Assembly (NCBI RefSeq): GCF_000373645.1
Contig: NZ_KB892020.1
Coordinates: 437 to 64,436 of the forward strand
From: Streptomyces sp. ATexAB-D23
Lineage (GTDB): Bacteria; Actinomycetota; Actinomycetes; Streptomycetales; Streptomycetaceae
Direction: 5' to 3'
DNA length: 64,000 nt
How positions within the stretch are numbered: position 1 is the stretch's first letter; every line of letters begins with the position of its first letter. The notes under the pieces are model-generated. The model saw only the letters and a program-made list of their open reading frames with translations, was not told the origin of the DNA and did not search any database. Both the position numbers and the translations under genes were made by a program. Positions 38,449 through 47,065 of this stretch are shown here, one piece after another.

Positions 38449-41430
38449 TTGAGTGCCCTTCGCCCGTTATGTGACTGTCCGTGTCACCCCGTCCACCGCC
38501 GCGCCCCGCCCCCCTGCCGCATGACCGCGCTCCTCGTCTGTCACTTCGTCCTCGCGGCCTGCGCGCGCCCGCTGGTGCGATGGCTGGGGACGCGCGCCTT
38601 CCTCGTCCTCGCGCTGCCGCCCGCCGCCACCACCTGCTGGGCCTTCACACAGTGGGACATGGCCGCGTCCGGCGCCTCGGTCTCCTGGTCATGGGCGTGG
38701 ATGCCCGACTACGGGGTCTCCGTGGACATGCGCCTGGACGCCCTCGCCGAGCTGATGGTGCTGCTCGCGGCCGGCGTCGGCACGCTCGTCCTGCTCTACT
38801 GCGCCTCCTACTTCAGCGACGACACCCCGAGGCTGGCCGGATTCGCCGGGAACCTGCTCGCCTTCGCCGGGGCCATGCTCGCCCTCGTCCTCAGCGACGA
38901 CCTGATCTCGCTCTACGTCTTCTGGGAGCTGACCACGGTCTTCTCGTACCTGCTCATCGGGTACAACAGCGAGCAGCGGCACAGCCGCCGCTCCGCCCTC
39001 CAGGCGCTGACCGTCACCACGCTCGGCGGGCTCGCCATGCTGATCGGGTTCCTGATCGTCGGTCAGGAGGCCGGGACCTACCGCATCTCCGAGATCCTCG
39101 CCGACCCGCCTCAGGCCGGCCCCGCCGTCGAGGCCGCCGTCCTGCTCATCCTGTGCGGGGCGCTGTCCAAGTCGGCCGTCTGGCCGTTCAGCCTCTGGCT
39201 CCCCAACGCCATGGCGGCGCCCACCCCCGTCAGCGCCTATCTGCACGCCGCGGCCATGGTCAAGGCGGGGGTCTACCTGGTCGCCCGGCTCGCCCCCGGC
39301 TTCGCCGACGTGCCCGCCTGGCGGCCCGTAGTGATGGTCCTCGGCGCCGCGACGATGCTCCTGGGCGGCTGGCGGGCGCTGCGGCTCAACGACCTGAAGA
39401 TCGTCCTCGCCTACGGGACCGTCAGCCAGCTCGGCTTCCTCACCCTGCTGGCGGGCATCGGCAACCGCGACATCGCGCTGGCCGCCGCCGCGATGATCCT
39501 CGGGCACGCCCTGTTCAAGGCCCCGCTCTTCCTCGTCATCGGCATCGTCGACCACGCGGCCGGCACCCGGGACCTGCGCAGACTCTCCGGCGTGGGACGT
39601 GCGCTGCCCCATGTCTGCGCCGTCGCCGTGCTCGCCGCCGCCTCCATGGCCGCGCTGCCCCCGCTGCTCGGCTTCGCGGCGAAGGAGGCGGCGTTCGAGG
39701 CGCTGCTGCACGGCGACGCGGCGGACCGCTGGGCGCTGGGGATCGCGGTGGCCGGGTCGATGCTGACCGTCGCGTACACCGTCCGGTTCGTCTGGGGTGG
39801 CTTCCTGCGCAAGCCGGGCGTGCCCGACACCCCGGTCCACCGGGTCGGCCCCGCCTTCCTCGCCCCGCCCGCCGCGCTCGCCCTGTGCGGGCTGGTGCTC
39901 GGCCCCGGAGTCGGCTGGACCGACCGGCTGCTGAGCGCCTACGCCGACGTCTTCCCCGCCCCCCACCACCCCTACCACCTGGCCCTCTGGCACGGCTGGG
40001 GCACCGCCCTGCTGCTCTCGGCCGTCGCCGTGCTGGGCGGCGCGGTCCTCTTCGCCGGACGCGACAGGGTCACCCGGCTCTCCCGGCGCATCGCCTGGCC
40101 CACCGCCGACAGCGTCTTCGGCCATGTGCTGCTGGGCCTGGAACGCCTCTCCCTCCAGGTCACCGGCTTCGTCCAGCGCGGCTCGCTCTCCGTGTACCTC
40201 GCCACCACCCTGCTGGTGATGCTCGCCGGACAGCTCGCCGTGCTCGTCGCCGACCGGCCCTGGCACGGCGCGCGGGCGCCCCAGCTCTGGGACGTACCGC
40301 TCCAGGGCGCCGTCGCCGCGCTGACCTGCGCGGCGGCCCTGCTCTGCCTGACGGTGAGACGGCGCATGAAGGCCGTCGTGCTGGCCGGACTCACCGGATA
40401 CGGGACCGCGCTGCTCTTCGTCGTCCAGGGTGCCCCGGACCTGGCGCTCACCCAGTTCTGCGTGGAGACCGTGTCCATGATCGTGTTCGTGCTGGTGCTG
40501 CGGCGGATGCCGGTGCACTTCCAGGAGTCGGTGAGTTCCTGGCGGCGGGCCGTGCGCATCCCCGTCGCCCTCGCCGCCGCCGCGACCCTCGGCGTGGTCG
40601 TCTGGGTCGCGGGCGCCGCGCGCACCGCTCCCGCGGCCGGCGCCGCCATGGTCGAGGAGACCGCGCACCACGGCCTCAAGGACGTGGTCGCCACGATCCT
40701 GGTCGACCTGCGCGCCTGGGACACGATGGGGGAGTCCGCCGTCCTCGCCGCCGCCGCGATCGGCGTGACCAGCCTCATCTACCTGCACCGCCGCGCCGAG
40801 GGAACGGCGGCACCCTCGGAGACGCGCGGGCACACCGCCTGGTCGGTGACCGCCGCCCCGCTGAACGGGGTGCCGCGCGGCGACGAGGGGGCGCCCGAGC
40901 GCGGCTGGCTGGCGGCCGGAGCCACCCTCGCGCCCGAGCACCGGTCCGTCGTCTTCGAGGTGGTGGTGCGGCTGCTGTTCCACCCGATCCTGGTGCTCTC
41001 CGTGTACCTGCTGTTCTGCGCCGAGAACATGCCGGGCGGCGGCTTCGTCGGCGGTCTGGTCGCCGGCCTCGCCCTGATCACCCGCTACCTGGCGGGCGGC
41101 CGCTTCGAACTCGCCGAGGCCGCGCCCCTGCAACCCGGGCTCTTCACCGGCCTCGGCCTCTTCCTCTCCACCGGGGTGGCGCTGCTCGGCCTCCTTGACG
41201 GAACGGTCCTGCACGCCTGGACCCACCACGGCCACCTGCCGCTGATCGGCGACTACGAGTTCGGTACGCCGGTGATCTTCGACTGCGGTGTCTACCTGCT
41301 GGTCCTGGGCGTCGTCCTCGACATCGTGCGGGCCCTCGGCGCGAAGATCGACCGCCAGATCGAGCGGGCCGCCGCCGAGAAGGCCGCCGCCCGCGATGCC
41401 GGACCGGAGACGGGGGAGGCCACCCCATGA
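38449..41430 (+). CDS. mrpA: Na+/H+ antiporter subunit A with fused MrpB-like region
   Basis: The start is either TTG 38449 (good ribosome site AGGGGAGA) or ATG 38521 (MTALLVCHFVLAACARPLV, where the first membrane helix begins). Up to 993 aa. It has a proton-translocating core homologous to complex I NuoL, with VFWELTTVFSYLLIGYN, SKSAVWPFSLWLP and the following GHALFKAPLF helix. The C-terminal 250 residues carry DUF4040/MnhB-like segments (GAPDLALTQFCVETVSMIVF; AENMPGGGFVGGLVAGLALI), so a separate mrpB is not needed. It is the first gene of a six-gene antiporter operon for Na+ and pH homeostasis. Confidence 0.93.
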   Translation: MSALRPLCDCPCHPVHRRAPPPCRMTALLVCHFVLAACARPLVRWLGTRAFLVLALPPAATTCWAFTQWDMAASGASVSWSWAWMPDYGVSVDMRLDALAELMVLLAAGVGTLVLLYCASYFSDDTPRLAGFAGNLLAFAGAMLALVLSDDLISLYVFWELTTVFSYLLIGYNSEQRHSRRSALQALTVTTLGGLAMLIGFLIVGQEAGTYRISEILADPPQAGPAVEAAVLLILCGALSKSAVWPFSLWLPNAMAAPTPVSAYLHAAAMVKAGVYLVARLAPGFADVPAWRPVVMVLGAATMLLGGWRALRLNDLKIVLAYGTVSQLGFLTLLAGIGNRDIALAAAAMILGHALFKAPLFLVIGIVDHAAGTRDLRRLSGVGRALPHVCAVAVLAAASMAALPPLLGFAAKEAAFEALLHGDAADRWALGIAVAGSMLTVAYTVRFVWGGFLRKPGVPDTPVHRVGPAFLAPPAALALCGLVLGPGVGWTDRLLSAYADVFPAPHHPYHLALWHGWGTALLLSAVAVLGGAVLFAGRDRVTRLSRRIAWPTADSVFGHVLLGLERLSLQVTGFVQRGSLSVYLATTLLVMLAGQLAVLVADRPWHGARAPQLWDVPLQGAVAALTCAAALLCLTVRRRMKAVVLAGLTGYGTALLFVVQGAPDLALTQFCVETVSMIVFVLVLRRMPVHFQESVSSWRRAVRIPVALAAAATLGVVVWVAGAARTAPAAGAAMVEETAHHGLKDVVATILVDLRAWDTMGESAVLAAAAIGVTSLIYLHRRAEGTAAPSETRGHTAWSVTAAPLNGVPRGDEGAPERGWLAAGATLAPEHRSVVFEVVVRLLFHPILVLSVYLLFCAENMPGGGFVGGLVAGLALITRYLAGGRFELAEAAPLQPGLFTGLGLFLSTGVALLGLLDGTVLHAWTHHGHLPLIGDYEFGTPVIFDCGVYLLVLGVVLDIVRALGAKIDRQIERAAAEKAAARDAGPETGEATP

Positions 41431-42038
41431 GCGTCAGCGCCTCGCTCCTCGCCACCGCCACGGTCCTGTGCGCGGTCGGCGGCATCCTCATGCTCACCCG
41501 GCCCCTCACCCGCATCCTGCTGGGCGCGGTCGTCGCGGGCAACGGCATCAACCTCCTCATCCTGTCGGCCACCGGATCGGCAGGCCGGGAACCGCTGCTG
41601 TACGGCGTCGACCTCGCCCGGGTCACCGACCCGCTGCCCCAGGCCATCGCCCTCACCGCGATCGTCATCACCCTCGCCACCACCGCGTTCCTCCTCGCCA
41701 TGGCCTACCGCTCCCACCAGCTGACCGGCACCGACGAGGTCCACGACGACCTGGAGGACCGGCGCATCGTGCTGCGTGCCGAGGTGCTGGGAGAACGCGA
41801 CGAGCTGCGCGAACGCTTCCGCGCCGACGACGAGCGCACGGCCGAGACCCGCCGCCGCTACCGCGAGGCCCGCCGCGGGCTGCGGGCCAGGCTGCGCGCC
41901 GACCGCGCCCTCCAGGCCAGGGGCCGCAACGCCACCGGCGACCTGTGGCACGACGTCCTCGGCGCGGACCCGGAGGACTACGCGAAGCGCGACGAGGCCC
42001 CCGCGCCCGACACCGACAACCCAGGAGGCACCGGATGA
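41427..42038 (+). CDS. mrpC: Na+/H+ antiporter subunit C
   Basis: ATG 41427 overlaps mrpA (ATGA); 203 aa. Three membrane helices are NuoK-like, with GNGINLLILSATG and ALTAIVITLATTAFLLA. After residue 95 or so there is a long charged extension (ELRERFRADDERTAETRRRYREARR and beyond), roughly 90 residues more than compact MrpC proteins. The extension is probably cytoplasmic. Confidence 0.92.
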   Translation: MSVSASLLATATVLCAVGGILMLTRPLTRILLGAVVAGNGINLLILSATGSAGREPLLYGVDLARVTDPLPQAIALTAIVITLATTAFLLAMAYRSHQLTGTDEVHDDLEDRRIVLRAEVLGERDELRERFRADDERTAETRRRYREARRGLRARLRADRALQARGRNATGDLWHDVLGADPEDYAKRDEAPAPDTDNPGGTG

Positions 42039-43687
42039 ACGCACTCGTCCCGCTGCCGGTGCTGCTCCCGCTCTGCGCCACCGGACTGAGCCTGACCTTC
42101 GGCACCCGGCTCAAGCGGTTCCAGCGCTTCATCAGCGTCGCCGTGCTCACCGCCGTCCTCGGGCTCTCCGTCACCCTGATGGTCGCCGCCGACACCGAGG
42201 GCCCGCTCTCCGTCCACCTCGGCGACTTCGCACCGCCGCTCGGCATCACCCTGGTCGCCGACCGGCTCTCCGGCCTGATGCTGACGATCTCCTCGGCCGT
42301 CACCCTGTGCGTCCTCGTCTACTCCCTGGGCCAGGGCATGGCCGACCGCGACGAGGAGACGCCCGTAGCGGTCTTCCACCCCGCCTACCTGATCCTGGTC
42401 GCCGGGGTCTCCTGCACCTTCCTCGCGGGCGACCTGGTCAACCTCTACGTCGGCTTCGAGATCATGCTCGTCGCCAGCTTCGTCCTGCTGACTCTCGGCG
42501 GCACCGGCCCCCGCATCCGGGCGGGCTCCACCTACGTGATCATCTCGCTGTTCTCCTCGATGCTCTTCCTCACAGCCATCGCCATGACCTACGCGGCGGC
42601 CGGCACCGTCAACTTCGCCCAGCTGGCCGGGCGCCTCGCGGACCTTCCGCTGGGCGTCCAGACGCTCATCCAGGCCATGCTGCTGACGGTCTTCGCCATC
42701 AAGGCCGCAGTCTTCCCGCTCGCCGCCTGGCTCCCCGACTCCTACCCCACCGCCCCCGCCCCCGTGACCGCCGTCTTCGCCGGGCTGCTCACCAAGGTCG
42801 GCGTCTACTGCATGCTCCGCACCGAGACGCTGCTCTTCCCCGGCAACCGGCTCGGCGACCTGCTGATGGCGGCCGCGCTCGCCTCGATGATCGTCGGCAT
42901 CCTGGGGGCCGTCGCCCAGACCGACCTCAAGCGGCTGCTCTCCTTCACCCTCATCAGCCACATCGGTTACATGGTCTTCGGGATCGGCCTCGCCACCCGG
43001 GAGGCGTACGGCGGGGCGATCGTCTACGTCGTCCACCACATCACCGTCCAGACGACGCTGTTCCTGGTCGCCGGGCTGATCGAACGACGGAGCGGCACCA
43101 CCGAACTGACCCGGATCGGCGGCATCGCCCGCGCGGCCCCCGCACTCGCCGTCCTCTTCTTCGTCCCCGCGATGAACCTGGCCGGCATCCCACCGCTCTC
43201 CGGCTTCATCGGCAAGCTCGGCCTGATGCGCGCCGGCGTCGCCGACGGCGGGGTATGGGCGTGGATCCTCGTCATCGGCGCCACCGCCACCAGCCTGCTC
43301 ACGCTGTACGTCGTGGCCAAGGTCTGGAACCTGGCCTTCTGGCGGGCCGCGCCCCCCGGACAGGCCGCCGCCGGCACGGTCCTGGAGTCGGACGACGACA
43401 GCGACGACGACACCGACGAGGGCCCCGACCGGATGCCCGGCACCGGAGACGAGGGCGTACGCCTGCGCCACCAGCCGGCCGGGCTCGCGGTCGCCGCCAC
43501 CCTGCACGGCCGCGCCGTCACCACCACGAGTGTGCTGCCCCGCCCGATGATCTGGGCGACCGCCGCCACCGTCGCCCTCGGGCTCGCCTTCACCGTGTTC
43601 GCCGGACCGCTGACCTCGTACACCGACCGCTCGGCCGCCGAGCTCATCGCCCGTACCCCCTACATCGAGGAGGTGCTCGGCCGGTGA
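42035..43687 (+). CDS. mrpD: Na+/H+ antiporter subunit D
   Basis: ATG 42035 overlaps mrpC (ATGA); 550 aa. About 14 membrane helices of the NuoM/N type, with LYVGFEIMLVASFVLLTLGG, the lysine helix TVFAIKAAVFPLAAWLPDSYPTAP, and HIGYMVFGIGLATRE. Near the C-terminus is a polyacidic loop, ESDDDSDDDTDEGPDRM, before the last helix, which is not usual in shorter MrpD proteins. It forms the second antiporter-like module of the complex. Confidence 0.94.
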   Translation: MNALVPLPVLLPLCATGLSLTFGTRLKRFQRFISVAVLTAVLGLSVTLMVAADTEGPLSVHLGDFAPPLGITLVADRLSGLMLTISSAVTLCVLVYSLGQGMADRDEETPVAVFHPAYLILVAGVSCTFLAGDLVNLYVGFEIMLVASFVLLTLGGTGPRIRAGSTYVIISLFSSMLFLTAIAMTYAAAGTVNFAQLAGRLADLPLGVQTLIQAMLLTVFAIKAAVFPLAAWLPDSYPTAPAPVTAVFAGLLTKVGVYCMLRTETLLFPGNRLGDLLMAAALASMIVGILGAVAQTDLKRLLSFTLISHIGYMVFGIGLATREAYGGAIVYVVHHITVQTTLFLVAGLIERRSGTTELTRIGGIARAAPALAVLFFVPAMNLAGIPPLSGFIGKLGLMRAGVADGGVWAWILVIGATATSLLTLYVVAKVWNLAFWRAAPPGQAAAGTVLESDDDSDDDTDEGPDRMPGTGDEGVRLRHQPAGLAVAATLHGRAVTTTSVLPRPMIWATAATVALGLAFTVFAGPLTSYTDRSAAELIARTPYIEEVLGR

Positions 43688-44319
43688 GACGCCTCGTCAC
43701 CTTCTCCTTCCGGAACAAGGACCTGCCGCCCTTCAGCGCCGTGTTCGGCCGCCGCCGCGTGCTCGACCTCCCGCTCATCGCCTGGCTCACCGTCATCTGG
43801 GTGCTGCTCTGGTCCAGCCTGAACTGGGCCAACCTGCTCACCGGGGCCGTGGTCGCGGTGGCCGTCTCCCTGGCGTTTCCGCTGCCCAGGGTCGACCTCG
43901 GACTGCGGCTGCACCCCTGGGGCATCCTGCGGCTGAGCGGCTATCTGCTCTACGACATGTACACCTCGGGCGTGAAGGTGACCCGGCAGATCCACGGCCG
44001 CCACCCGCGCCGGGGGGCCGTCATCGCCGTACCGCTGCGCTGCCGCTCGGACCTGATGCTCACCGCCGTCGCCGTCGGGGTGTCCAACGTGCCCGACAGC
44101 TCGGTCGTCGAGGTGCGCCGCGCCACCGCCACCGTCTTCGTGCACATCCTGGACGGCCGGCCCACCGAGCTGGCGGCGGCCAGGCGGTCCGTCTGGCGCA
44201 TGGAGGAGCTGATGGTACGGGCCTTCGGCACCCGCGACGAGATCGAACGGGTCGCCGCACCGCCCCCGCGACTGCCGCACACCGGCGGGCGGCCGGGAGA
44301 CCAGGAGGAGGGCACATGA
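43684..44319 (+). CDS. mrpE: Na+/H+ antiporter subunit E
   Basis: GTG 43684 overlaps mrpD (GTGA); 211 aa. Membrane helices occupy residues about 30-70, followed by a soluble domain with the family segment RCRSDLMLTAVAVGVSNVPDSSVVEV. The C-terminus is proline-rich. It is translationally coupled to mrpF. Confidence 0.92.
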   Translation: MRRLVTFSFRNKDLPPFSAVFGRRRVLDLPLIAWLTVIWVLLWSSLNWANLLTGAVVAVAVSLAFPLPRVDLGLRLHPWGILRLSGYLLYDMYTSGVKVTRQIHGRHPRRGAVIAVPLRCRSDLMLTAVAVGVSNVPDSSVVEVRRATATVFVHILDGRPTELAAARRSVWRMEELMVRAFGTRDEIERVAAPPPRLPHTGGRPGDQEEGT

Positions 44320-44651
44320 GCGCGCCGGAGACCGTGGACCGGGTGCTGCTCTTCGCGGCCGTCGTCGTGACCGTCATCGCGGGCGCGGCCCTGCTGGCGC
44401 GCATCTGGCGGGGGCCCTCGATGCTGGACCGGGCCATCGCGCTGGACGTCTGCGCGGCCCTCATCATCGCCGGGCTCGGCGCCAAGTCGGCCTTCGCGCG
44501 CGACCCGTTCTACTTCCCGATCATGCTGGTGCTGGCCTTCCTCGGCTTCACCGGTTCCGTCGGCATCGCCCGCTTCATCGCCGTACGCGACCGGCCGCCG
44601 GGCCACCCGCACGGGGAGCGGACCCGGCACGGCGGGGAGGAGAAGCCATGA
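44316..44651 (+). CDS. mrpF: Na+/H+ antiporter subunit F
   Basis: ATG 44316 overlaps mrpE (ATGA); 111 aa. Three short helices, with RIWRGPSMLDRAIALDVCAALII as the conserved MrpF signature. The tail is hydrophilic and basic. Confidence 0.93.
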   Translation: MSAPETVDRVLLFAAVVVTVIAGAALLARIWRGPSMLDRAIALDVCAALIIAGLGAKSAFARDPFYFPIMLVLAFLGFTGSVGIARFIAVRDRPPGHPHGERTRHGGEEKP

Positions 44652-45001
44652 GCGTCTGGCTCCAGATCCTCGACACGGCGGGCGCGGCACTGGTGCTGAT
44701 CGGCGCCGCCATCTGCCTGCTCGGTGTGATCGGCATGCTGAAGCTGCCGGACGTGCTCTCGCGCAGCCATGCCGCGACCAAACCGCAGGCGCTGGGCATG
44801 CTGATCGTGCTGGCCGGTGTGGCGCTGCGGCTGCGCAGCGGCATGGATCTCGCCACGCTCGCGCTCATCGGCTTCTTCCAGCTGATGACCGGGCCGGTGG
44901 CGGCGCACCTGGTCGCGCGCTCCGCCTACCGGACCGGGCAGGTCGACCACGGTGAGCTGCTCTTCGACGACCTCGACGAGCAGCTCACCGAGGAGCACTG
45001 A
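44648..45001 (+). CDS. mrpG: Na+/H+ antiporter subunit G
   Basis: ATG 44648 overlaps mrpF (ATGA); 117 aa. Three helices, with the MrpG signature GVIGMLKLPDVLSRSHAATKPQALG. It completes the operon, all of whose internal junctions are 4-bp overlaps. It is convergent with the MarR gene, 6 bp away. Confidence 0.93.
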   Translation: MSVWLQILDTAGAALVLIGAAICLLGVIGMLKLPDVLSRSHAATKPQALGMLIVLAGVALRLRSGMDLATLALIGFFQLMTGPVAAHLVARSAYRTGQVDHGELLFDDLDEQLTEEH

Positions 45002-45007
45002 TCCGGC

Positions 45008-45565
45008 CTACGGCGAAGGGGTCGCGCGGATGTTGCTGAGCCCGAGCCCGAGATCGCGCCCGGTGCCGCGCAGCCGCCGGGCCATCCCGTCCTCCATCAC
45101 CCGGGCGAGGAGGGCCAGCGCGTCGGCCACCCGGGTCCGGTCCTCGCCGAGCCCGGCCAGCAGCTCGGTCTCGATCTCCACCTGGCGCGGGAAGAGCGCG
45201 TCGATCGCCGCCTTGCCCGACTCCGTGATGGTCACCAGCGCGGCCCGCCGGTCGGCCGGGCTGGGGGTGCGCTCGATGTGGCCGCGCTTCTCCAGCTTGG
45301 CCAGCGTCTTGCTGACCCCGGCCCGCGACAGCCCCATGTTGTCTGCCAGCCTGCGGGCGATGGCGGGCTCGGTGGCGTGCCGCAGCGGAATCAGCAGCTC
45401 CGCCTCGGGGCCGGTGAGCGGGGCGCCCTCGTAGAGCGGCTCCAGGGCGAGGTCGAACAGCGAGGACACCTGTTTGACCAGGGCCACGACCTCCATGGCG
45501 GAGATGTCGAGCCCGGGATTGTGGCTGGCCCACGCATCGCGTACGCCGTCGGGATGGGACTGCAC
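45008..45565 (-). CDS. MarR-family transcriptional regulator
   Basis: GTG 45565 is chosen because AGGAG lies 5 nt upstream; GTG 45571 overlaps that site. 185 aa. The winged HTH has ARRLADNMGLSRAGVSKTLAKLEKRGHIERTPSPADRRAALVTITESGK, including the DxR wing motif. Divergent from the drug-exporter gene, with a palindrome between them. It probably represses the exporter and itself and is released by a small ligand. Confidence 0.92.
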   Translation of the reverse strand: MQSHPDGVRDAWASHNPGLDISAMEVVALVKQVSSLFDLALEPLYEGAPLTGPEAELLIPLRHATEPAIARRLADNMGLSRAGVSKTLAKLEKRGHIERTPSPADRRAALVTITESGKAAIDALFPRQVEIETELLAGLGEDRTRVADALALLARVMEDGMARRLRGTGRDLGLGLSNIRATPSP

Positions 45566-45608
45566 CGGCACTCCTTCGTCAGCGGCGAGCTTATCGAATC
45601 CCCGCTTT

Positions 45609-45622
45609 GTTAACTAGTGAAC
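45609..45622. promoter_or_regulatory. Palindromic MarR-type operator
   Basis: GTTAACTAGTGAAC matches GTTnACTAGTnAAC, a palindrome around ACTAGT. It sits midway between the divergent MarR and exporter genes, 21 bp before the exporter ATG. AT-rich palindromes of this size are typical MarR sites. Confidence 0.72.
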
Positions 45623-45642
45623 CATCGGTTATCTTTTTCGTC

Positions 45643-46911
45643 ATGCTCTCTCGTCCCCCCGCCTCCGCCGAGGCGACCCAGCAGGCCGCTCCGTCCGTCC
45701 CGCCCGGCCGGGCCTCCGCCCTGATCGCCGTGCTCGGCGCGCTCACCGCCGTCGCCCCGCTCGCCACCGACATGTACGTGCCCGGCTTCCCCTCGATGGG
45801 CACCGCCCTGCACGCGAGCGGCTCGGCCGTGCAGCTCACGCTCACCGCGTTCCTGGTCGGCATGGTCGTGGGCCAGCTGCTCATCGGCCCGGTCAGCGAC
45901 GGCTGGGGCCGCCGCAGGCTCCTCATCGCCGGAGCGGGCGGCTTCATCGCCTTCTCCCTGCTGTGCGCCGTCGCCCCGAACGTGGAGCTGCTCACCGCGG
46001 CCCGGTTCCTCCAGGGCTTCGCGGGCGCCGCCGGCATGGTGCTCGCCCGCGCGGTGATCACCGACTGCTTCCACGGCGCCGACGTGCCCCGCTACTTCGC
46101 GCTGCTCTCGCAGATCCTCGGCATCGCGCCGATCATCGCGCCCGTCATCGGCGGCGCGGTCCTCTCGGTGTCGACCTGGCGCGCGATCTTCGTCGTGCTC
46201 GCCGTGATCGGTGTACTGCTGTTCGCCGCCGTGATCAGGTACGTCCCCGAGACGCTGCCGCCCGAGCGGCGGCACGGCGGGGGCCTCACGGGGACGTTCC
46301 GCACGATGGGCACGCTGCTGACCCGCCGCGCCTTCATGGGGTACGTGCTCGTGCTCGGCTTCACATCGGCGGCGCTGTTCGCCTACATCAGCGGCTCCAG
46401 CTTCGTCTTCCAGAACGTGCACGGCGTATCGCCCACCGTCTACTCGCTGATCTTCGCCTCGAACGCCGTGGGCATGCTGATCGGCGGGGTCACCTTCGCG
46501 CGGTTCGCCGGCCGGGTCGGCCTGAACAGGCTCCTGATCATCGGCCTCGCCGTCTCCGGCGCCGGGGCCCTGGCCCTGCTCGTGATCCCCGCCCTGGCCG
46601 GGCAGAGCCTCGCCGTCAGCTGGATCTGCCTCTTCGTCGCCATGTCCGGCGTCGCGCTGATCTTCCCCTCGACCATGAGCATCGGCCAGAACCTCGGCCG
46701 CCGCGCCCCGGGTGCCGCGTCGGCGCTCATCGGCGGCCTCCAGTTCCTGTTCGGCGCCGCCGCCTCCCCGCTCGTCGGCCTCTTCGGTGAGGACACCGCG
46801 ACCCCCATGGCCGTCATCATGCTCGCCGCCCTCGCTCTGGCCGGCCTCGCCCTCGTCCTGCTCGCCCGGCCGTGGCGGGCGCACGGCGAGGTCGGCGCCG
46901 ACCGCTCCTGA
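45643..46911 (+). CDS. Bcr/CflA-type MFS multidrug efflux transporter
   Basis: ATG 45643, 422 aa, about 12 transmembrane helices. Family marks are PLATDMYVPGFPSMGTAL in helix 1, GQLLIGPVSDGWGRRRLL (MFS motif A) and RFLQGFAGAAGMVLARAVITD. Bcr/CflA members export chloramphenicol-like, bicyclomycin-like or sulphonamide drugs. The divergent MarR gene and operator suggest inducible expression. The true substrate is unknown. Confidence 0.9.
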   Translation: MLSRPPASAEATQQAAPSVPPGRASALIAVLGALTAVAPLATDMYVPGFPSMGTALHASGSAVQLTLTAFLVGMVVGQLLIGPVSDGWGRRRLLIAGAGGFIAFSLLCAVAPNVELLTAARFLQGFAGAAGMVLARAVITDCFHGADVPRYFALLSQILGIAPIIAPVIGGAVLSVSTWRAIFVVLAVIGVLLFAAVIRYVPETLPPERRHGGGLTGTFRTMGTLLTRRAFMGYVLVLGFTSAALFAYISGSSFVFQNVHGVSPTVYSLIFASNAVGMLIGGVTFARFAGRVGLNRLLIIGLAVSGAGALALLVIPALAGQSLAVSWICLFVAMSGVALIFPSTMSIGQNLGRRAPGAASALIGGLQFLFGAAASPLVGLFGEDTATPMAVIMLAALALAGLALVLLARPWRAHGEVGADRS

Positions 46912-46928
46912 CCCACGCGGTCACACCC

Positions 46929-46958
46929 GGGCCGCCGGTCTTCTCACACCGGCGGCCC
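46929..46958 (+). terminator. Terminator hairpin after the exporter gene
   Basis: GGGCCGCCGGT (46929-46939) and ACCGGCGGCCC (46948-46958) are perfect 11-bp arms with an 8-nt loop, 17 bp after the stop. Confidence 0.75.
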
Positions 46959-47065
46959 GCGCGATGTGCGGCGAGCGTTACCGCCCATGATCGGCCGGGG
47001 CCACACCGGCGTAACGGGCCATTCCTACCGTCGGGGCACGATCCGATGTCACGGAAGGTCTCCCG

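Noticed and set aside
46970..47020. Possible GlnR nitrogen-control box before the nitrate reductase
   Set aside because: GTTAC (46977) and GTAAC (47011) are present, but the required second half-sites (GaAAC type at 6-bp spacing) are missing.
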